Below are positions 36,401-51,400 of a stretch of DNA of 64,000 bases, piece after piece (the first letter of the stretch is position 1; each line of letters opens with the position of its first letter). The position numbers and the translations under genes are program-made. The stretch comes from Ifrita kowaldi (taxonomy: Eukaryota > Chordata > Aves > Passeriformes > Cinclosomatidae), in the NCBI GenBank assembly GCA_013398055.1, contig VZRS01000483.1, positions 152,524 to 216,523 of the forward strand. The letters are read 5' to 3'. Below the pieces are notes generated by a model. The model saw only the letters and a list, made by a program, of their open reading frames with translations. It ran no database searches and had not been told where the DNA came from.

Positions 36401-39400
36401 TGGTGGAAAGAACACAGGGATATACTTAGGCACAGGAACCACATTTAGTGAGGGTCAAGGGCCACATCCTTTATCTGTGTGACACCTGAACCCAAGGTTC
36501 TGGTGGTTTGCAGTGAAGCTACGCTGTCCTGGCGGCTGCAAGGGGAGGCAGGATAAGGAACATGGGATCAGAACTTCCAGGAGCAGATCAGAGTGGGATC
36601 AGTCCTGCAGGGAGCCACTCCCTCTCCCCTCACAGCACTGGGGTGTGCAGCACCACGGGGGATGGATTTGGGGAGCACCACCTCGGCTTTTAAAGCCCAT
36701 TTGGTCAGATCTCCTCTCTCCCTCACGGTCAGGCTGTGCTGCAGCAGCTCTGTCTGAGCCTCCCCGTTATCTCCCCAGCCTTCCCCGCTCCGACCAAAGT
36801 CCAAGGATTCAGTTTACATTACGGAGAGGAGGGAGGAGGTGGATCACATTCCTACACCCACTTCACTTGGCACCTTCCCCACCAGCCTCCTGCCCAATGC
36901 TCTTCACCCCACACACGCCAAAGGCCTCGGAGAAAACAATGCCAAAGGGCTGGGGGAAAACGGGGAGCAGATTCCGCCGGTGTTGCTCATAAACCACCAG
37001 ATGGGCTCACCCAGAGCAAGGCTGAGCTGCTCCTGCTCTTTGCTGGGGGCTGAACACAGGGCAAGGCACAAAATCCTTCCTAGCCTCATTCCTAGAGCCC
37101 CACGAGGCCAGAGCAGCACCAAGACAAAAGGGGACAACACCCAAGAGCTGCCAGGACTCACAAAAGCCACCAGCTCCAGCTGCAGCCGGCCCTCAGCACC
37201 CACCAGAGAGGGCACAAAACAATCCAGAAGCCACCAAAAGCCTCTTGGCCGCCCCAGAGCAGCACAAATGTCAAAAGCTGGCCTGACACAGCAAGTATGC
37301 TGTAGGTGGAAGTGAAATAATTCGCTCTCTGTAAGAGAGGGCTCCGAGCTTGCCAATTTTCCCTCACGGACAAGGACACTATTCAGAGACTTTAAATATA
37401 ATAAACCTTTTCTGCCCCGTTTTCTGGACAAAATAACCTACAGAGAAAAATATTTGAAATCAGAAATGAAAAAAGGCTGTCCCCCATAAAGGGTGGGGGG
37501 AAGAAGATGCAGGGCAGGAAACGAGGAACACAAAGTTTAGGGAGTTTCAGAGCAGGAAAACTTTATGGAGAACAAAGTCAATACTCCTGGCGAAGTGCAG
37601 AGCTCCCTCCTGATCTTAAGGAAACTAGGGACGAGTTCTTCACATTTAAATCACTGCAAGATGACAAAATATTTCCTTGGACTGCCCCCCACAGTGGGCA
37701 GAAATATTCCCATCCCTACTGCAATTTTGGCAGAACAAATTAAAACTCCTTTGAGTTCAACCAAAACGGTTTTGATGTTGCAAAAAGCATCCTTTGCTGC
37801 TTGGAGGGCTGTGAGTGGGATCCCTTTTCTCACCAAGTTATCAGCATTTTAAGGCCACTGAGTTCACTTTGTTACGGGATGGGAAGCAAAACTCCAGGAA
37901 TCGTTTCAAATATAAATAGCAAAAAGGAAGAAGTTGCTGCTTCAGTGGGAAGATTCCCCAACCTCAAGTTCCCCGAGTCTGTGTCAGCATCTAAAAGAGA
38001 TGATGCATTTCAGAAGGGCAAAGCTCACTGAGAGAGCTGGAGTTTGACCCCGGTGTCTTTTATTAAGTCAGCAGTTCCAGCACAGCCCCAAAGCCTCGCC
38101 TGGCCACGGGGACAATCCAGTGAAGGGGTGGCAAAGGGCTTGACAAGCTTTCCACTCCTGCCTGGCACATCCTTAGAAACAACTATTTGTCCTAATCATC
38201 CCCAGATTCCCAGCACAAGGTGCCTGGATCCATCACAAAAGCTGAGTGCTGCCGTTTAACAGCTCCAGGGAGGGCTTTGAAGTCAATGCATCGCTCCAGG
38301 CCATGAGGTCTGCAAAAGGACATCCCTCCCTCCCTCCAAATGACAACTTTCAGGCTATATCTGAAACAGAATAAAGTTTAAACCTGCAAGCTATCCCTCA
38401 TCGCAGAGTTTAGGCTGAAGCTGGGTTTCAAGGCACTGTCTCCTCATCCACGGGGAGTTCATAAATATTCCTTTATATGCAAACACTGCTCCTTAGCATT
38501 CCCTTGGAGATCCAGCCAAGTGGGAACGTGGCTTATTGCAAAGCAGTCCTAAACAAAGTTTTCAAGTGCTTTGAAAACTGATTTGCCTATAAGGCTTCTT
38601 GTCTGCTCTGCTTTTCTTTCCATGAAATTCTGGCCTCCTGTTATAACCCTGGACTGGGATTCAGCACCCAGGACTTATTCCCAAGTGCCATTCACCCTCT
38701 GGGGAAACTTTAGGCAAATCCCTGTCTGTGCCTCCACTCTCTCAGAGCCAGGATAATGACACCAGGTCTTTTATAAAGCATTCCAGGGTGTTCAGATGAC
38801 AAGGCTGTGCAATCACAAGGAATTATTATGGCTTCAATAACCTCTTCATGCAACGTTATCCTGTGCAAAGGGTGGCAGACAAAGGCTTCTGTTCTGCTTT
38901 GGGTTGTCATGTTGGTACCTGTAGGAGCACTCTTGAACTCGGCTGGGCTGTGGCAATTTGCCTGATACATAAATCATTTTTGGGGGTTGCTAAAAATCAT
39001 TCAGTTTCCATCTGTTTTAAGGGAAAACCCCCCAGTTTTACCCAGAATAGGATTTAGAGTGACTTGCCAGGAGGCTGAGTGCTAAAGCTCATGTTCACAG
39101 CACAGAGTGGGCCTGTGGAACCTGCTGCCCAGATTCCCAGCAGAAGAAGATTTAGCCCTCCAGGTCTGTGGGAACGGCCAGGCAGAGAGAAGGGAAGGAG
39201 GATGTCACCCAGATCTCTGATCCACAGCATCCCAGCTGGCAAAGACACTGTCCCAAAGTTGGAGCAGAAGTGACCACCCACTGCAATTATGCTGCTCTGA
39301 ACTGCAAATTGCTGACCCTGGAAATGCAGGAAGTGCCAAAAAACCACTGGGCTCCATCACTTTTTCCACTTTGCAGCTCTGGCCAAGATGAGGAGCTGCC

Positions 39401-42400
39401 CCTCAGGACAGGGAGAGGACACTGTGATATCCCTGCCTCTCTCCCAGCTCCAAGCAATGCCCTGTCCCAATGTGTGCTGCTATCTGCCCACACCTGCTCC
39501 TCTCCTACCCACCCTGCTGAAGTTCCTGGGGGTGTTTTGCAGTTCTGCCCAAATTCTGGACTGGTAGGAATTTGGAAACCGGTCCAGCAAACCCCACCCC
39601 CACACTGGTTTTCCCAGCGGGGCTGATCCTGCAGCAGCTCCCCCGAGCGCGGCCCAGCCCGGAGCCCTGCGTGTCCCAGGGAACAGCCAGATCTAGGAGG
39701 GATTGGGATTTATGTCCCTGCAGCTGGGGCAAGGAGGAAGGGAAAGGACAGTTGTTCCTCTAGGATGCTGGTGAGCTGTTTAACAAAGTTTGGGATCACT
39801 TTGTTTTCCCGGGTTTCCCCTCGGCTGCGTCAGACTCCCGCGAGCTGCAAACAACAAAGTTCAAGAACTTCTGGGGGAAGTTTGGGACAAAGCTCCAGGA
39901 GCAGGAGGCCAAGTAGGAAGGGCTGCAGCTCTGCTGCCAAGTGGAGTTTTTAAGGGACACAAAGAGCCATGGGATTCCTCAGGGACAGAGGGCTGAGCCC
40001 TGCTCTGGTCCAGCACTCACACAAACGGCTCCCCACAGGCACCCAGCCAAGCTCAGGCTGCTCACCCTGCAAGACATCCCTGCAAGCTGTGCTAACCTCC
40101 CTTTGCTAAGGAAAACTGCGGGGAATCTGATCCTGCTATCTGCTGTTCTGTTTGTTTTACAGAAAAGGTATTGCCAACCTCAGAGCACCACACGCTGCAG
40201 ATGCTTTACATAGCCCAGCAGTCGAGAGCATGGGATAATGAGCATTGCTTTATGCTACAGGATTTTCAAGAATGCCCCAATCTCCAGTCGACATCCATAT
40301 CAAAGGGGGAGCAATCCCAAAAGTGCCCGGCTGAACAGGTCGGGGCCTGCCCACAGAAAATGCAAAGGGCTTTTTTTTAAGGCGAGTACAAAGAGCAGCA
40401 CAGAGCCGGTGTCTCTGTGCCAGCTGTAGGAGTTTGTACCCACACAGAGGAAACCCTAAGCCGATTAAACCAACCATTCCCCAAATGCCCCAGCCAGGCA
40501 GGGTTACCTGCACGGTACAGCAATCCCTGCTTTGATCTCCAGGAAACGGCTGTTTGTTCAAAAACCCGTTTGCCATGGCAACCGTGGGGCAGAGAAAAGG
40601 AGGGAGGGGGAGAGAATTCCCCAGGGCTTCCCTAGAAAAGTTGTCCCACCACCAGCAAAGTGGTTCAGCACTGGGGCCAAATGATATTTGAATTAATTTC
40701 TAGAGAATCCTGCAGACTCGGTGCTGACAGCATCTCGACAGGTTCCTGGGTTTCCTGCCCTGCTGCCATCCTGTTGGGATGTCTGGACACAGCCACCATC
40801 CCCCGGGAGCAGAGGTTTCCTGCAGGAAAGTTCAAGTTCTTCACAGCAAACAAAACTCTCCTCCCTGCTCTTCTTATCACTGCTCTGGCTGCGGGAGGAG
40901 ACACTCGGAAACAGCAAAGGGATTCAGCAGCAGCAGATCAAAAGTTCCTCCCTTCCTCTGAGGTTTCAGACTTTTTGTTGTTGTTGTTTTGGAAGGGGAA
41001 AAAAAACCCCACAAACGCAGCCCTCGAGAGGGACACAAAACACAAGAGCTCTTGTTTTTCTTTCCCACGTTGTAATAATTATCAATGAAAATGCTGTTCA
41101 GAGCAAGCAAAGCCCATTTCAGTCCCATTCCTCAGGCACAAATAGCTTTAAAAAGTCCATTTTAAAAGCTCTGTTATATTCGGTGAGGGGGATTTGCTTC
41201 TGTGTTTCCAAGTCCTGCATCACATTGCAGGAAAAGAGACTTTAAACTGTGTCCCTCAAACCAAACTCTTTTTTTTAAAAAGTAGGAGATTCTCAGCTTT
41301 CATTTGGTGCCCCCGTCTCCAGCAGCCGGGATTTATGCAAAAGAACATGAAATGCCACGGGGCTTGTAATAAAAATAAAATAAAACCCTGAAAGCTCCCA
41401 CCAGGGCAGTTTTGCAGCTTCCCTGGGCTGTTTTCAAGCCGCACAAGACTTCTTGGCCTCTGCCATGAGCAAAGAAAAGGAGATGGAGGGGGATGGAACG
41501 AGATAGGAGCTGCTGGCAGGGCACAGCCTCTCTGCAGAGGGTTTATTTGCCAAGAAAGTTCATGCTGGACGCTGTTATCCCAACCAGTTTTATTCCTGGG
41601 GACTCACTGGCGTTCTCCAAACCCTGGCTCACAGTGGGCTTTGCTCCATCCCACACAAGACCTGGGGTTTTCCTCCTTTTATTTCTGATGCCAATCAGGT
41701 ATAAAACGCAGAGGGATTCTCTGCTTTGTGCTTTCCTTTCAGTGCTGTGGATTTCCGAGCAGCTGCTGGAGGATGAGCCACTTCCCCTCACACAGAAAGG
41801 GCTTTTGCCCCATAAACATTTCATGTCCCCTCCTGGCTGCTGGAGCCGGGCAGAGGAGCCACGGGGACCTGACACAGCTCAGGGGGACGAGGAGGCTTCT
41901 GCAGCAGCAGCAGCCACCACCAGGGCCAGGTTTCCTCACACATTTTCCTTGTTAATTCAAGGAAAGAACAGCCAGACCGATTTAGGAAGAGCCCCTTCGG
42001 GCTGAGCCTGCTTGTGGCACTGAGCTGTGAATTATTCAAGAGCCATCCAGGGGGCTGGGCACATCTGGACCTGCTCACTTGGAATATTCTCTTTCCACGC
42101 TGGGCTGTGAGGAGCAAGGAGGCCACAGTGGGTTCCTGACCAGACAGGCACCCCCAGAAGTTTTAGCCAGAGCCACTCTGAGCCAAGAGCACAGGAGAAG
42201 CCAGGCACCCACCATGCAAATGATCCAGGAAAATGCTGCTTCAAACAACTGCACAGACAGAACTGGGGATGGGATATGGGCAGAACAATAAAAGCTGGTG
42301 TTTATATTTAGATGCAAATTCTCCCCAGCAGCACTGGTCACCGAGAAAAAGGAAGCTTTTGACTTTAGGGAAAACCTGGTAGGGACTAAAAGCCTTGCAG

Positions 42401-45400
42401 AAGTAAAACAGCCTGGCTTAGTGACTCCCCTCCAAGCCAGGAAAACACTGGAGCGTTAACAAAACCAGCCTGAGCAATGAAATGCAAATGCTACTCCAAT
42501 AATTAAATAAAGAGAAGGATCCTGCTCCCAGAACAATGGCCGGGGCTGTAACGTGGATTTGACAGAATCCCAGCTCCTGCCCTCGTGGGAGAGCTCAGAC
42601 AGGAGGCTCTTGTTGCAGTGGTTCCAGAGAGGCTGTTTAATTTTAGTAGCTCGGCGAGCACTTGACATCACAAAGCAGCCCCTGGACAAAGCAGAGCTGA
42701 GGAACTCTGCAATCCGTTTTCCCTCCAGGAAGGAAGGCAAAGCTTCCTACGGCAGGGAGGAGGTGGAAGAGGGAAGGGGAGGGGGCTGACATTTGAGAGA
42801 AGGAACAAGGCCCACGTGGAGGATGCAGGAGAGCAGGGAGGTAACACCAGGCAGATGAAGCAGCCTCATCTCTCACCCTGGCTCAGGGTGTATTTGCCTT
42901 TTTTAGGCCAGATTAATCCTGGCTGCAGTTGCAATCCATCCAAATCCCGAGTCCCCTCCTAGCAGGGATGTTTGCCCTTCCCTTCCTTAGCAGGGTACAT
43001 ATTTACTTTGTTCTTTAACATACAATCCGTCCAAAACACCAACAGGACAACTCAGCTCCCTCGAGACCAGAAAACAGAGCTGAAACTCTCCAGCCCTCCA
43101 AGCTGGGTGTCCCAGAGAACTTGGGGGCTTTATCCACGGATTTTTAAATTGCAAAAGGTGCTGCTGAATGAGCCCAATGAAAGATCCCTCTCCTGCATTG
43201 CTCAGCCCAGGAATGAACCAAACAGGGGTTGTGTTATCCCCGCTCAGCTCTTGGCACCACAGGCAGGGACCGGCAGCTCTGACAGCTCAGCTCACATAAG
43301 TGCAAGTCCCCAAAGATGAGATCTCTTCTTTAGCTCTATTAAATGTACTCAGGGAGGCCACAAAAGTATCTGAGACATTAAAAACAGGAAGGAAAAAGTA
43401 CCACAGCTGCCGAACGCACCCTCTGCCACTCTCCTGACTTCCTGCAGCTAAAGGAGGAGCAGCTGAACTGGCCGAGGAGATGGATTTGGAAATCCTCCTG
43501 TTCACCTGATTTCCACAATCCTGACACAGGCACACAGTTATTTGAGTATCCAAGGGATCATTCCCTCAGCCTCTCCATCCCCTGCACAGCACAGCAAGGT
43601 GCCTTTCACGCTCAGCTTCCTCTGCTGCCAGGCACTCCGAGAAAACAGCAGGCAGGGAAATGAAAAATAATATACAAACCTGCCGGGCTAGGGGAGAGAG
43701 CTGCAGGAACCTGCTGTTCCAGCCCTTGCACCAACCCACTTGATTGCATTTTATGTCCCTGCACCTCCACAGCCACGGGAAATGGAGCTCTTGCTATCAG
43801 GTGCCTCTGCATTACAAGTGCTGAGCCAGAAATCAGCCCCAAATCCAAAACATCCATCAGAAGAGTTACCCTTCCAGCTGGTGTTTTAAAAGAGGGGATT
43901 TAAAGGAGAGAGGAACTTTTTGGTGATGCTTTTTTTACCTTTACAAACCCTAAATGGTGGAAAAAGCCAACTCCAACTTCCCTGTGAAGATCCCTTGGCC
44001 TTGCCTTGGGTATTTACCAGCAGCTTTAGTTAGAGAAGAGTTTGGTCATAAAGACAGCGGGGAAAATCCAGGCCCTGATCTCATTTCTGATGTTCAAGCA
44101 GCACCAGAGGTTTCACTTCACCACGATCAGCCCCTTCCTGTGAGCAGAGCGAGGATGTCACAGGTCCCTCCTGGGGACAGCCCTTACCCAGAGTTTGCTG
44201 TCCCAGTAGAAGGCTCCCAGCAGTTTGACGATGTGGGGGTGGTTGCAGGTGGCCAGGATCTCAATCTCCACCATGTAATCCTCCAGCTCATCCTCGCTCT
44301 TGGTCTCGATGACCTTGGCAGCTGCCAAAGCGCCCGTTTCCTTGTTCTTGGCCTGCAAGACAAAACCAGGGTGAGTCCAGGGAAAGTGAGGAGAGGCAGG
44401 AGCACAAAATTCCTGCTGCTCCAATTCCTGCCAGGCTCCACTGGCACCAGCAATAAAACCAGGAGGGAAACTTGCAGAGGCATTTCAGCTTCCTAAAGCT
44501 GCCCACAGCTTCGCAGAGTGGCTGGATCCTCCTTCCTCCCTCCAGGCTCCAAAGCCCACACCATTTCCCATCACGGGGAGATGGAAACTTTTGGGAAAGG
44601 AGATGGATCCTGTTGTTTGCAGCATGGGGGGAAAAAAAAGGAAGCAAGGAAACCTCAAAGTATAGAAGTTTTCTGATGATATCACAGGTGAATTACTAGA
44701 AATTCTAAATATGCAGATAAGACAAGCAAGACCTATCCAAGGGTGAAACCCAGCAGGGGGGTCGGGCTCTGCTCCCAGGGAACAGGGACAGGAGGAGAGG
44801 GAACGGCCTCAGGCTGGGCCAGGGGAGGTTCAGGTTGGACATCAGCAGGAATTTCCCCATGGAAAGGGTGCTCAGGCCTTGGAACTGCCCAGGGAGGTTT
44901 GGAGTGCCCATCCCTGGAGGTGTCCAAGGAAGGGCTGGAGGTGGCACTGAGTGCTCTGGGCTGGGGATGAGGTGGGGATGCGGCACAGACTGGACTCAAT
45001 GATGTTGAAAGTCTTCTCCAAACTCAAGGATTCTGGAATTTTGTAAAATTCGCAGTCCAGCTGCACCAGGAGACGCGTCACACGTGGGAGAGGGGTGAGA
45101 CAGGAGCTGCTGACTCAGGAACATCCCAACATTCCCAGAAGTTCACTGAGTCAGCAGATCACGGCATAGAATTCCCTCCAGTTCACCCCCTGCTCCCCAC
45201 TGACACAGTTCCAGCTCCTCCCCCATTTCCCTTCCACCACACCCACCCCAGGCTGCCTCTCCTGCAGGGAAACAAATCCCACTGTGGATGGAATCCCTGG
45301 AGGAGCTGGCCAAGCTCTGCTTGTGACCTTTCTTCCCACTCTCCAGTTTACATCTCCGTGTTTGGAAAACCCACGGGGGAGCTTTCGGGAGGATTAATTC

Positions 45401-48400
45401 CTGCTGCAAACACCACAAGCCCCTCTGAACAGCTTCACACAGCTTGGGTGACACTATAACCGTGTCCCAAGGGACAGGCTGGGGAAAGGAGGAAGGAATA
45501 CTGGGAAAACAGAGGGAGGAAAATAAGGGATTCCTGAGTCTCTGCTGTGTTTTGAAGTCTTGCTGCATTCCAGGAGCTGGCAGGGACAGCTGTGTCCTTA
45601 CCACAGGGGACAAATCCATTTCCATCTGGGCTCGCTGCCCAAACACAGGACAGCAGCTCCCGCTGGTTTCAGGAGAAATTAGGGGGTTTCTGTAGCTCAG
45701 CTTGGTTGGGTTGGCACCAAGCTGCCACCAGACGCTCTCACACAGAGAGCAGGGCAGGGGGAGATGTGGAAGGAGCACGGGGAGAAGCACAGCCCTTCCA
45801 ACGGGAGCCAGAAGTGCCCCACTGTGTTTGCTCTGCACTTACGGGGCTGGGAGAGCTCCAGGGAGGGGAAGTAAATATTGTGAGAAGAGGTGGGGCTTCC
45901 CTTGGAGGTTTGCTTCCCACCGGCAGGGGCCCTGCCAGCTCAGCCCCTGCAGGATGCTGGGGCCCAGCAGGCACCTGGAAAAACCCAGGAGCAGAGCACG
46001 GAGCTGAGCTTGGGGGGGTCAGGGTTTGCAAATCCTCCAAATTGTGCTGGGGGAGTGACCACAGCCCAGCCTGGCCTCGTTTACTGTTATTCCTACATCC
46101 CATGGGTGAGCAGCCCAGCAACCCCCAGTGACCAGTCCCTGCCCAGCTGGGAGCCCACCTGCACCTGCGTGGTGCTCAAGCTTTAAAGGTGGCCAGAACA
46201 GAGCGACCTCTGCATTTCTCCAGCACGCTGAGCTGTCCTGAACAAGTGTTCACCCACCTTTCCCCATTTCCTGGTCCCTGAGCTCCGAAGGGGGAGCAGC
46301 ACTTCGCCATCTCATGTTCCACGTGCCCCCAGCTGGCACGGGGAGGTCACAGCTTGGGCACCCCAGCAGGAGTGAGAGCAGCATCTCCAAGGAGAAATCA
46401 GCTCAGGACATCACCAGCTCCTGATGCAACAACACTTCAGAGCAGCGAGCTCCCGTGGGCAGGGGTGGCACAGGGATGGTGTGGGCATGATCCTGTGATC
46501 ATCTCACTGCTGCAACCAAGGGCACTTCCCAGAAGGGACCAAAATGCACCTCAGGATGGCAGAAGAAGCTGGAGTGGGAAGGAGACCTGAGATCACGGGG
46601 TGAGCAGGAGATTTTGGAAAATTATCTCCCCTGTAGTATGGAGAAGACACTGGTTACCCCACACAGCAGCTTTGCGAGGACCAACACCGGTACAGGCTGG
46701 ACAGTTCGTCCCTGCCTGAGGTGCCCACAGCCCCTCTGAACCCAAATTCCAGCTGTCCTGTTCCCACCACACATGACGGGGGAGATGCACAGTGCCTGGG
46801 ACAGGCACTCCTGAACTGAGCTCAGCAAGTCACGTTTGTCATTGCCAAAGTTTTGGAATTCCGAGGATTTTCTGCCCATTTCTCCCTTTTTCTTCATCTG
46901 CTCATCCCCCAGCCACAGCCACACCCCAGCAGCCTCCCAGACTGTGAGATTCCAAGAAACTGCTCGATGCCAGTTCCTCCTCCATTCCTGGACATTTCAA
47001 TCCCATGGATAATTTGTCCTTGGGGTGCTAATTAGCCCCCCAAAAAAATGCGAGCAGACAGCTGCCAGCATGGTGCCCAGGAGGTGCTGCTGAACTACAG
47101 GGGGGTTCATTTCAGTCACTTAAACCCCAAAAAACCCCTCGTGGCCACCACCAGCCCCTGGGCAAGTGAACAGTGACAGGTCCGTGCAGGAGCAGGGCTG
47201 GAATGTGCATTCCACAAATGTCACATAAAAGTTACTCAGTAAACCACTTCCAGAGGGCCATGCCAGGAGCCAAGCAGGAAACAATGCAAAGGATCTTCCT
47301 GGGGAACTCTGGAGCAAGGCGGGTGCTGGCCTTGCCACTGCCGAACACACCAGGAATACCAGGAAATAAGGGATGAGTAGGATTGCTCCTAGAAGGCAGA
47401 GAGGGAAACCACTGCTCGGTTTATGGATTTGAGGGGTCAGAGGTGCCTGCTCAGGTGACAGAAGTGGCTGTTTGGCCTTTGCCTGTGACTCACCCCGCAG
47501 CTATTGTGAAATCCAGAGTGTGACAAACACAGGAACTATTTTAAGCCCTGAAAGAACACATTACCGGAAGGCTGGATGGTTCAGGACGGCCAGTTTCTAG
47601 GTGAGGCAGAGGAAAGCCCTGCGTGAACTCTCACTGCCACAAAAAGGAGAACTGAGAGCTCCCCCATTGCTTCACCTCCGCTCGTTCGCACCCGGTATCT
47701 TCCCAAGCCACGGGATCGTCCCTTCCAGGCTATCGTGGCACCATATTTTTGGTGTAAGCTCTGCTTCCCCGCCTTGCCAGCCTTGTCCCCCTGCCAGGAG
47801 AGCTGATGCTTCAGATATCACCGAGTTAAAGCCCCAGGAGCAAAGAGCCTGGAGGTCCCAGTGATGCTGCATTTGGGGGGTGGCAGCTGGGCCTGCCCCA
47901 CCCCAGTGCGCTCCTGCTCTGTGTCTCTGTGTGCAACTGCTCCCTCACACATTTCTCAGGGATTATGTAACGATTAATTGCCTCCTGATGAACCTGGCCC
48001 GAGCTCCCTGCATCAATAAACAAACACAGAATAGCCAGGCTTGAGTCAGTGCCCTTGGTGGTGTCAAATAATCAACGGGAGCTGGAATGAAGGCACCTCC
48101 CCTGTGGGGACAGGCGGAAAAAGTTGTTCAGCCTGGAGAAGGGAAGGTTGTGTGGAGACCTCACAGCACCTTCCAGTGTCTGAAGGGGCTACAGGGAAAC
48201 TGAAGAGGGACTTTTCACCAGGAACTGGATGGGAATGAGTTCACACTGACAGAACAGGGTTTGATGGGATATTAGGAAGGAATTGTTCCCTGGGAGGGTG
48301 GGCAGGCCCTGGCACAGGGTGCCCAGAGAAGCTGTGGCTGCCCCTGGATCCCTGGAAGTGTCCAAGGCCAGGCTGGACATTGGGGCTTGGAGCAGCCTGG

Positions 48401-51400
48401 GACAGTGGAAGGTGTCCCTGCCCATGGCAGGGGGTGGTATGACGTGACCTTTAAGGTCCCTTCCACCCCAAACCATTCCATGACTCCCAAACCTAACAAG
48501 CCCCCAAGAGCTACTTCAGTTTGTCTCCACAAATGAGGCCTCTTTGGGATTTTGTTTGAAATGCTGGATTCAGGCCCTGGTGCCACCAAACAGAGCAGTT
48601 GGTGACAATTTGGATGGGAGACAGCAGCACAGCCCTGGTCCCTCAGCCCCCACATCGGGCAGGGCTCCAACTGCACCAGCACTGCTGCTCTGGCAGCTGT
48701 GGCAACACTTCAGCAAGGGAAGGGGAAGTGGCTTCTGAAAAACCCAAAAACCGTTTAAAAAAAATACATGAAAAAGCAGAACTGCCTGCCTTTGGTTTTA
48801 CAAGCAAAGGGCAGGGAAAGCAGCCCCACCAGAGAGCTTAGCTACAGGCACGGTCTCGTTTTCTGGGTAGGCCTGCCAAACACAAGTGTGACCAAAACAT
48901 AGCACAAACACCTCTTCTGGCCTTAAAAGCTCAGCAGTGGCCCAGCAAAGGGGGGCAGAGAAAAGAAGCCCACAGAGCAGCACAGCACCACGTGATGATT
49001 CAGACCTTGCACCCAACCAGCCGCAGAAACAGAGGCACAGCGAGAGGGTTTGGGGCTGTTTTGCTGTGTTTTAACCACCCACAGACACCAGGCAGACCTC
49101 GTGGGCCTGGGCTGGGTGAGACACGGGCAAATAAACAGGCAGGGTTTGAGGAGAGGGAAGTTCCACACTGACCCAGCATCTTCAGCCTCAAACTTGAACA
49201 TCCTTCAGATCACCACCCCTGAAAGAGCACAGTGCTCCAAATGAGCATTCCTGGCCTGGTCTTCATTCAGCCAGTGCTACAACATTGAGAAAATAAAAAA
49301 AAAAATAGAGGGGGAAAAGCCTTTCAGCCAGGTCTGAGTTTCCTAGCAACTTCCTGCAACAAATTTGGTTCACGGAGGGCTGTGGGAGCAGGGGCTGAAT
49401 GGCTGCAACACCCAAGAGCCACGGAATGGGTTTAGGCTGGCAGTGGCAGGGCTGGCTGGCTGGCAGCCCTCTCACACTGGGCTGAAAAGCAGAATAAAGA
49501 ACTCAGCCCTTCCCTATCTCCAGAGCCCAGGGCTGCCAGGGTGGCCCAGCACTGCTGGCACTTCCCACTGCAGGAGGAATATGGGGCAGGAGCAGCACAA
49601 CAATGCCAGCAGCTCCAAGTGCTGAGGAGAACCAACACCAGCTGGCTCTGCTGGGCACAGCTCCCTTCTCTGCCTCTCCCACCTCCCCAAATGCCACGCA
49701 GATTTTGGCTGAGCAAATAAGGACAGGAGCCCCGGGAACATGAGCACGGGGAGGCGAGAAAGGTCAGGAAGGTTTCCATGTGCTGGCTCTGGGAAGAGCA
49801 GACGTTTGGGAGGTGGCACCGAGGTGCTTTTCCCCAGCCAGAAGGCAGAAGTCAGGGAGTGCAGCTCCAGCAGGAATGGTGCCACGGCTCTGCCCTGTGC
49901 CAGGGACACACTGCCCCTTCCAGCCCCAGCCCCGGGGGTGGCACATCCAGACACTGCTCTTGAAGGGAGCTGCGCTCTCCCTTTGCCATGGGAGCAAAGT
50001 GTGCCTTTGCTCTTCTTGCTGAATCCCTGCTCCCTCTGGATTCTGTGCCAGTGGATGGGAGGACAGNTAAAAGCTCAGCAGTGGCCCAGCAAAGGGGGGC
50101 AGAGAAAAGAAGCCCACAGAGCAGCACAGCACCACGTGATGATTCAGACCTTGCACCCAACCAGCCGCAGAAACAGAGGCACAGCGAGAGGGTTTGGGGC
50201 TGTTTTGCTGTGTTTTAACCACCCACAGACACCAGGCAGACCTCGTGGGCCTGGGCTGGGTGAGACACGGGCAAATAAACAGGCAGGGTTTGAGGAGAGG
50301 GAAGTTCCACACTGACCCAGCATCTTCAGCCTCAAACTTGAACATCCTTCAGATCACCACCCCTGAAAGAGCACAGTGCTCCAAATGAGCATTCCTGGCC
50401 TGGTCTTCATTCAGCCAGTGCTACAACATTGAGAAAATAAAAAAAAAAATAGAGGGGGAAAAGCCTTTCAGCCAGGTCTGAGTTTCCTAGCAACTTCCTG
50501 CAACAAATTTGGTTCACGGAGGGCTGTGGGAGCAGGGGCTGAATGGCTGCAACACCCAAGAGCCAGGGAATGGGTTTAGGCTGGCAGTGGCAGGGCTGGC
50601 TGGCTGGCAGCCCTCTCACACTGGGCTGAAAAGCAGAATAAAGAACTCAGCCCTTCCCTATCTCCAGAGCCCAGGGCTGCCAGGGTGGCCCAGCACTGCT
50701 GGCACTTCCCACTGCAGGAGGAATATGGGGCAGGAGCAGCACAACAATGCCAGCAGCTCCAAGTGCTGAGGAGAACCAACACCAGCTGGCTCTGCTGGGC
50801 ACAGCTCCCTTCTCTGCCTCTCCCACCTCCCCAAATGCCACGCAGATTTTGGCTGAGCAAATAAGGACAGGAGCCCCGGGAACATGAGCACGGGGAGGCG
50901 AGAAAGGTCAGGAAGGTTTCCATGTGCTGGCTCTGGGAAGAGCAGACGTTTGGGAGGTGGCACCGAGGTGCTTTTCCCCAGCCAGAAGGCAGAAGTCAGG
51001 GAGTGCAGCTCCAGCAGGAATGGTGCCACGGCTCTGCCCTGTGCCAGGGACACACTGCCCCTTCCAGCCCCAGCCCCGGGGGTGGCACATCCAGACACTG
51101 CTCTTGAAGGGAGCTGCGCTCTCCCTTTGCCATGGGAGCAAAGTGTGCCTTTGCTCTTCTTGCTGAATCCCTGCTCCCTCTGGATTCTGTGCCAGTGGAT
51201 GGGAGGACAGCACAGCCACTCCCCACAGCCCTTGGGGACCCCCAGCCACAGGGAGCTTCACCTGAGAGTCACGAGGAGAACCCCACATTTACAGAGAGCA
51301 GCACCCCACAGACGAGAAAAAGAACCTTTTCTCCGAGGAAGCTGGACTCTCAAGAGACAAAACATTTTTAAAAATCACGAGATGCACCAGGCAGGGTTTT

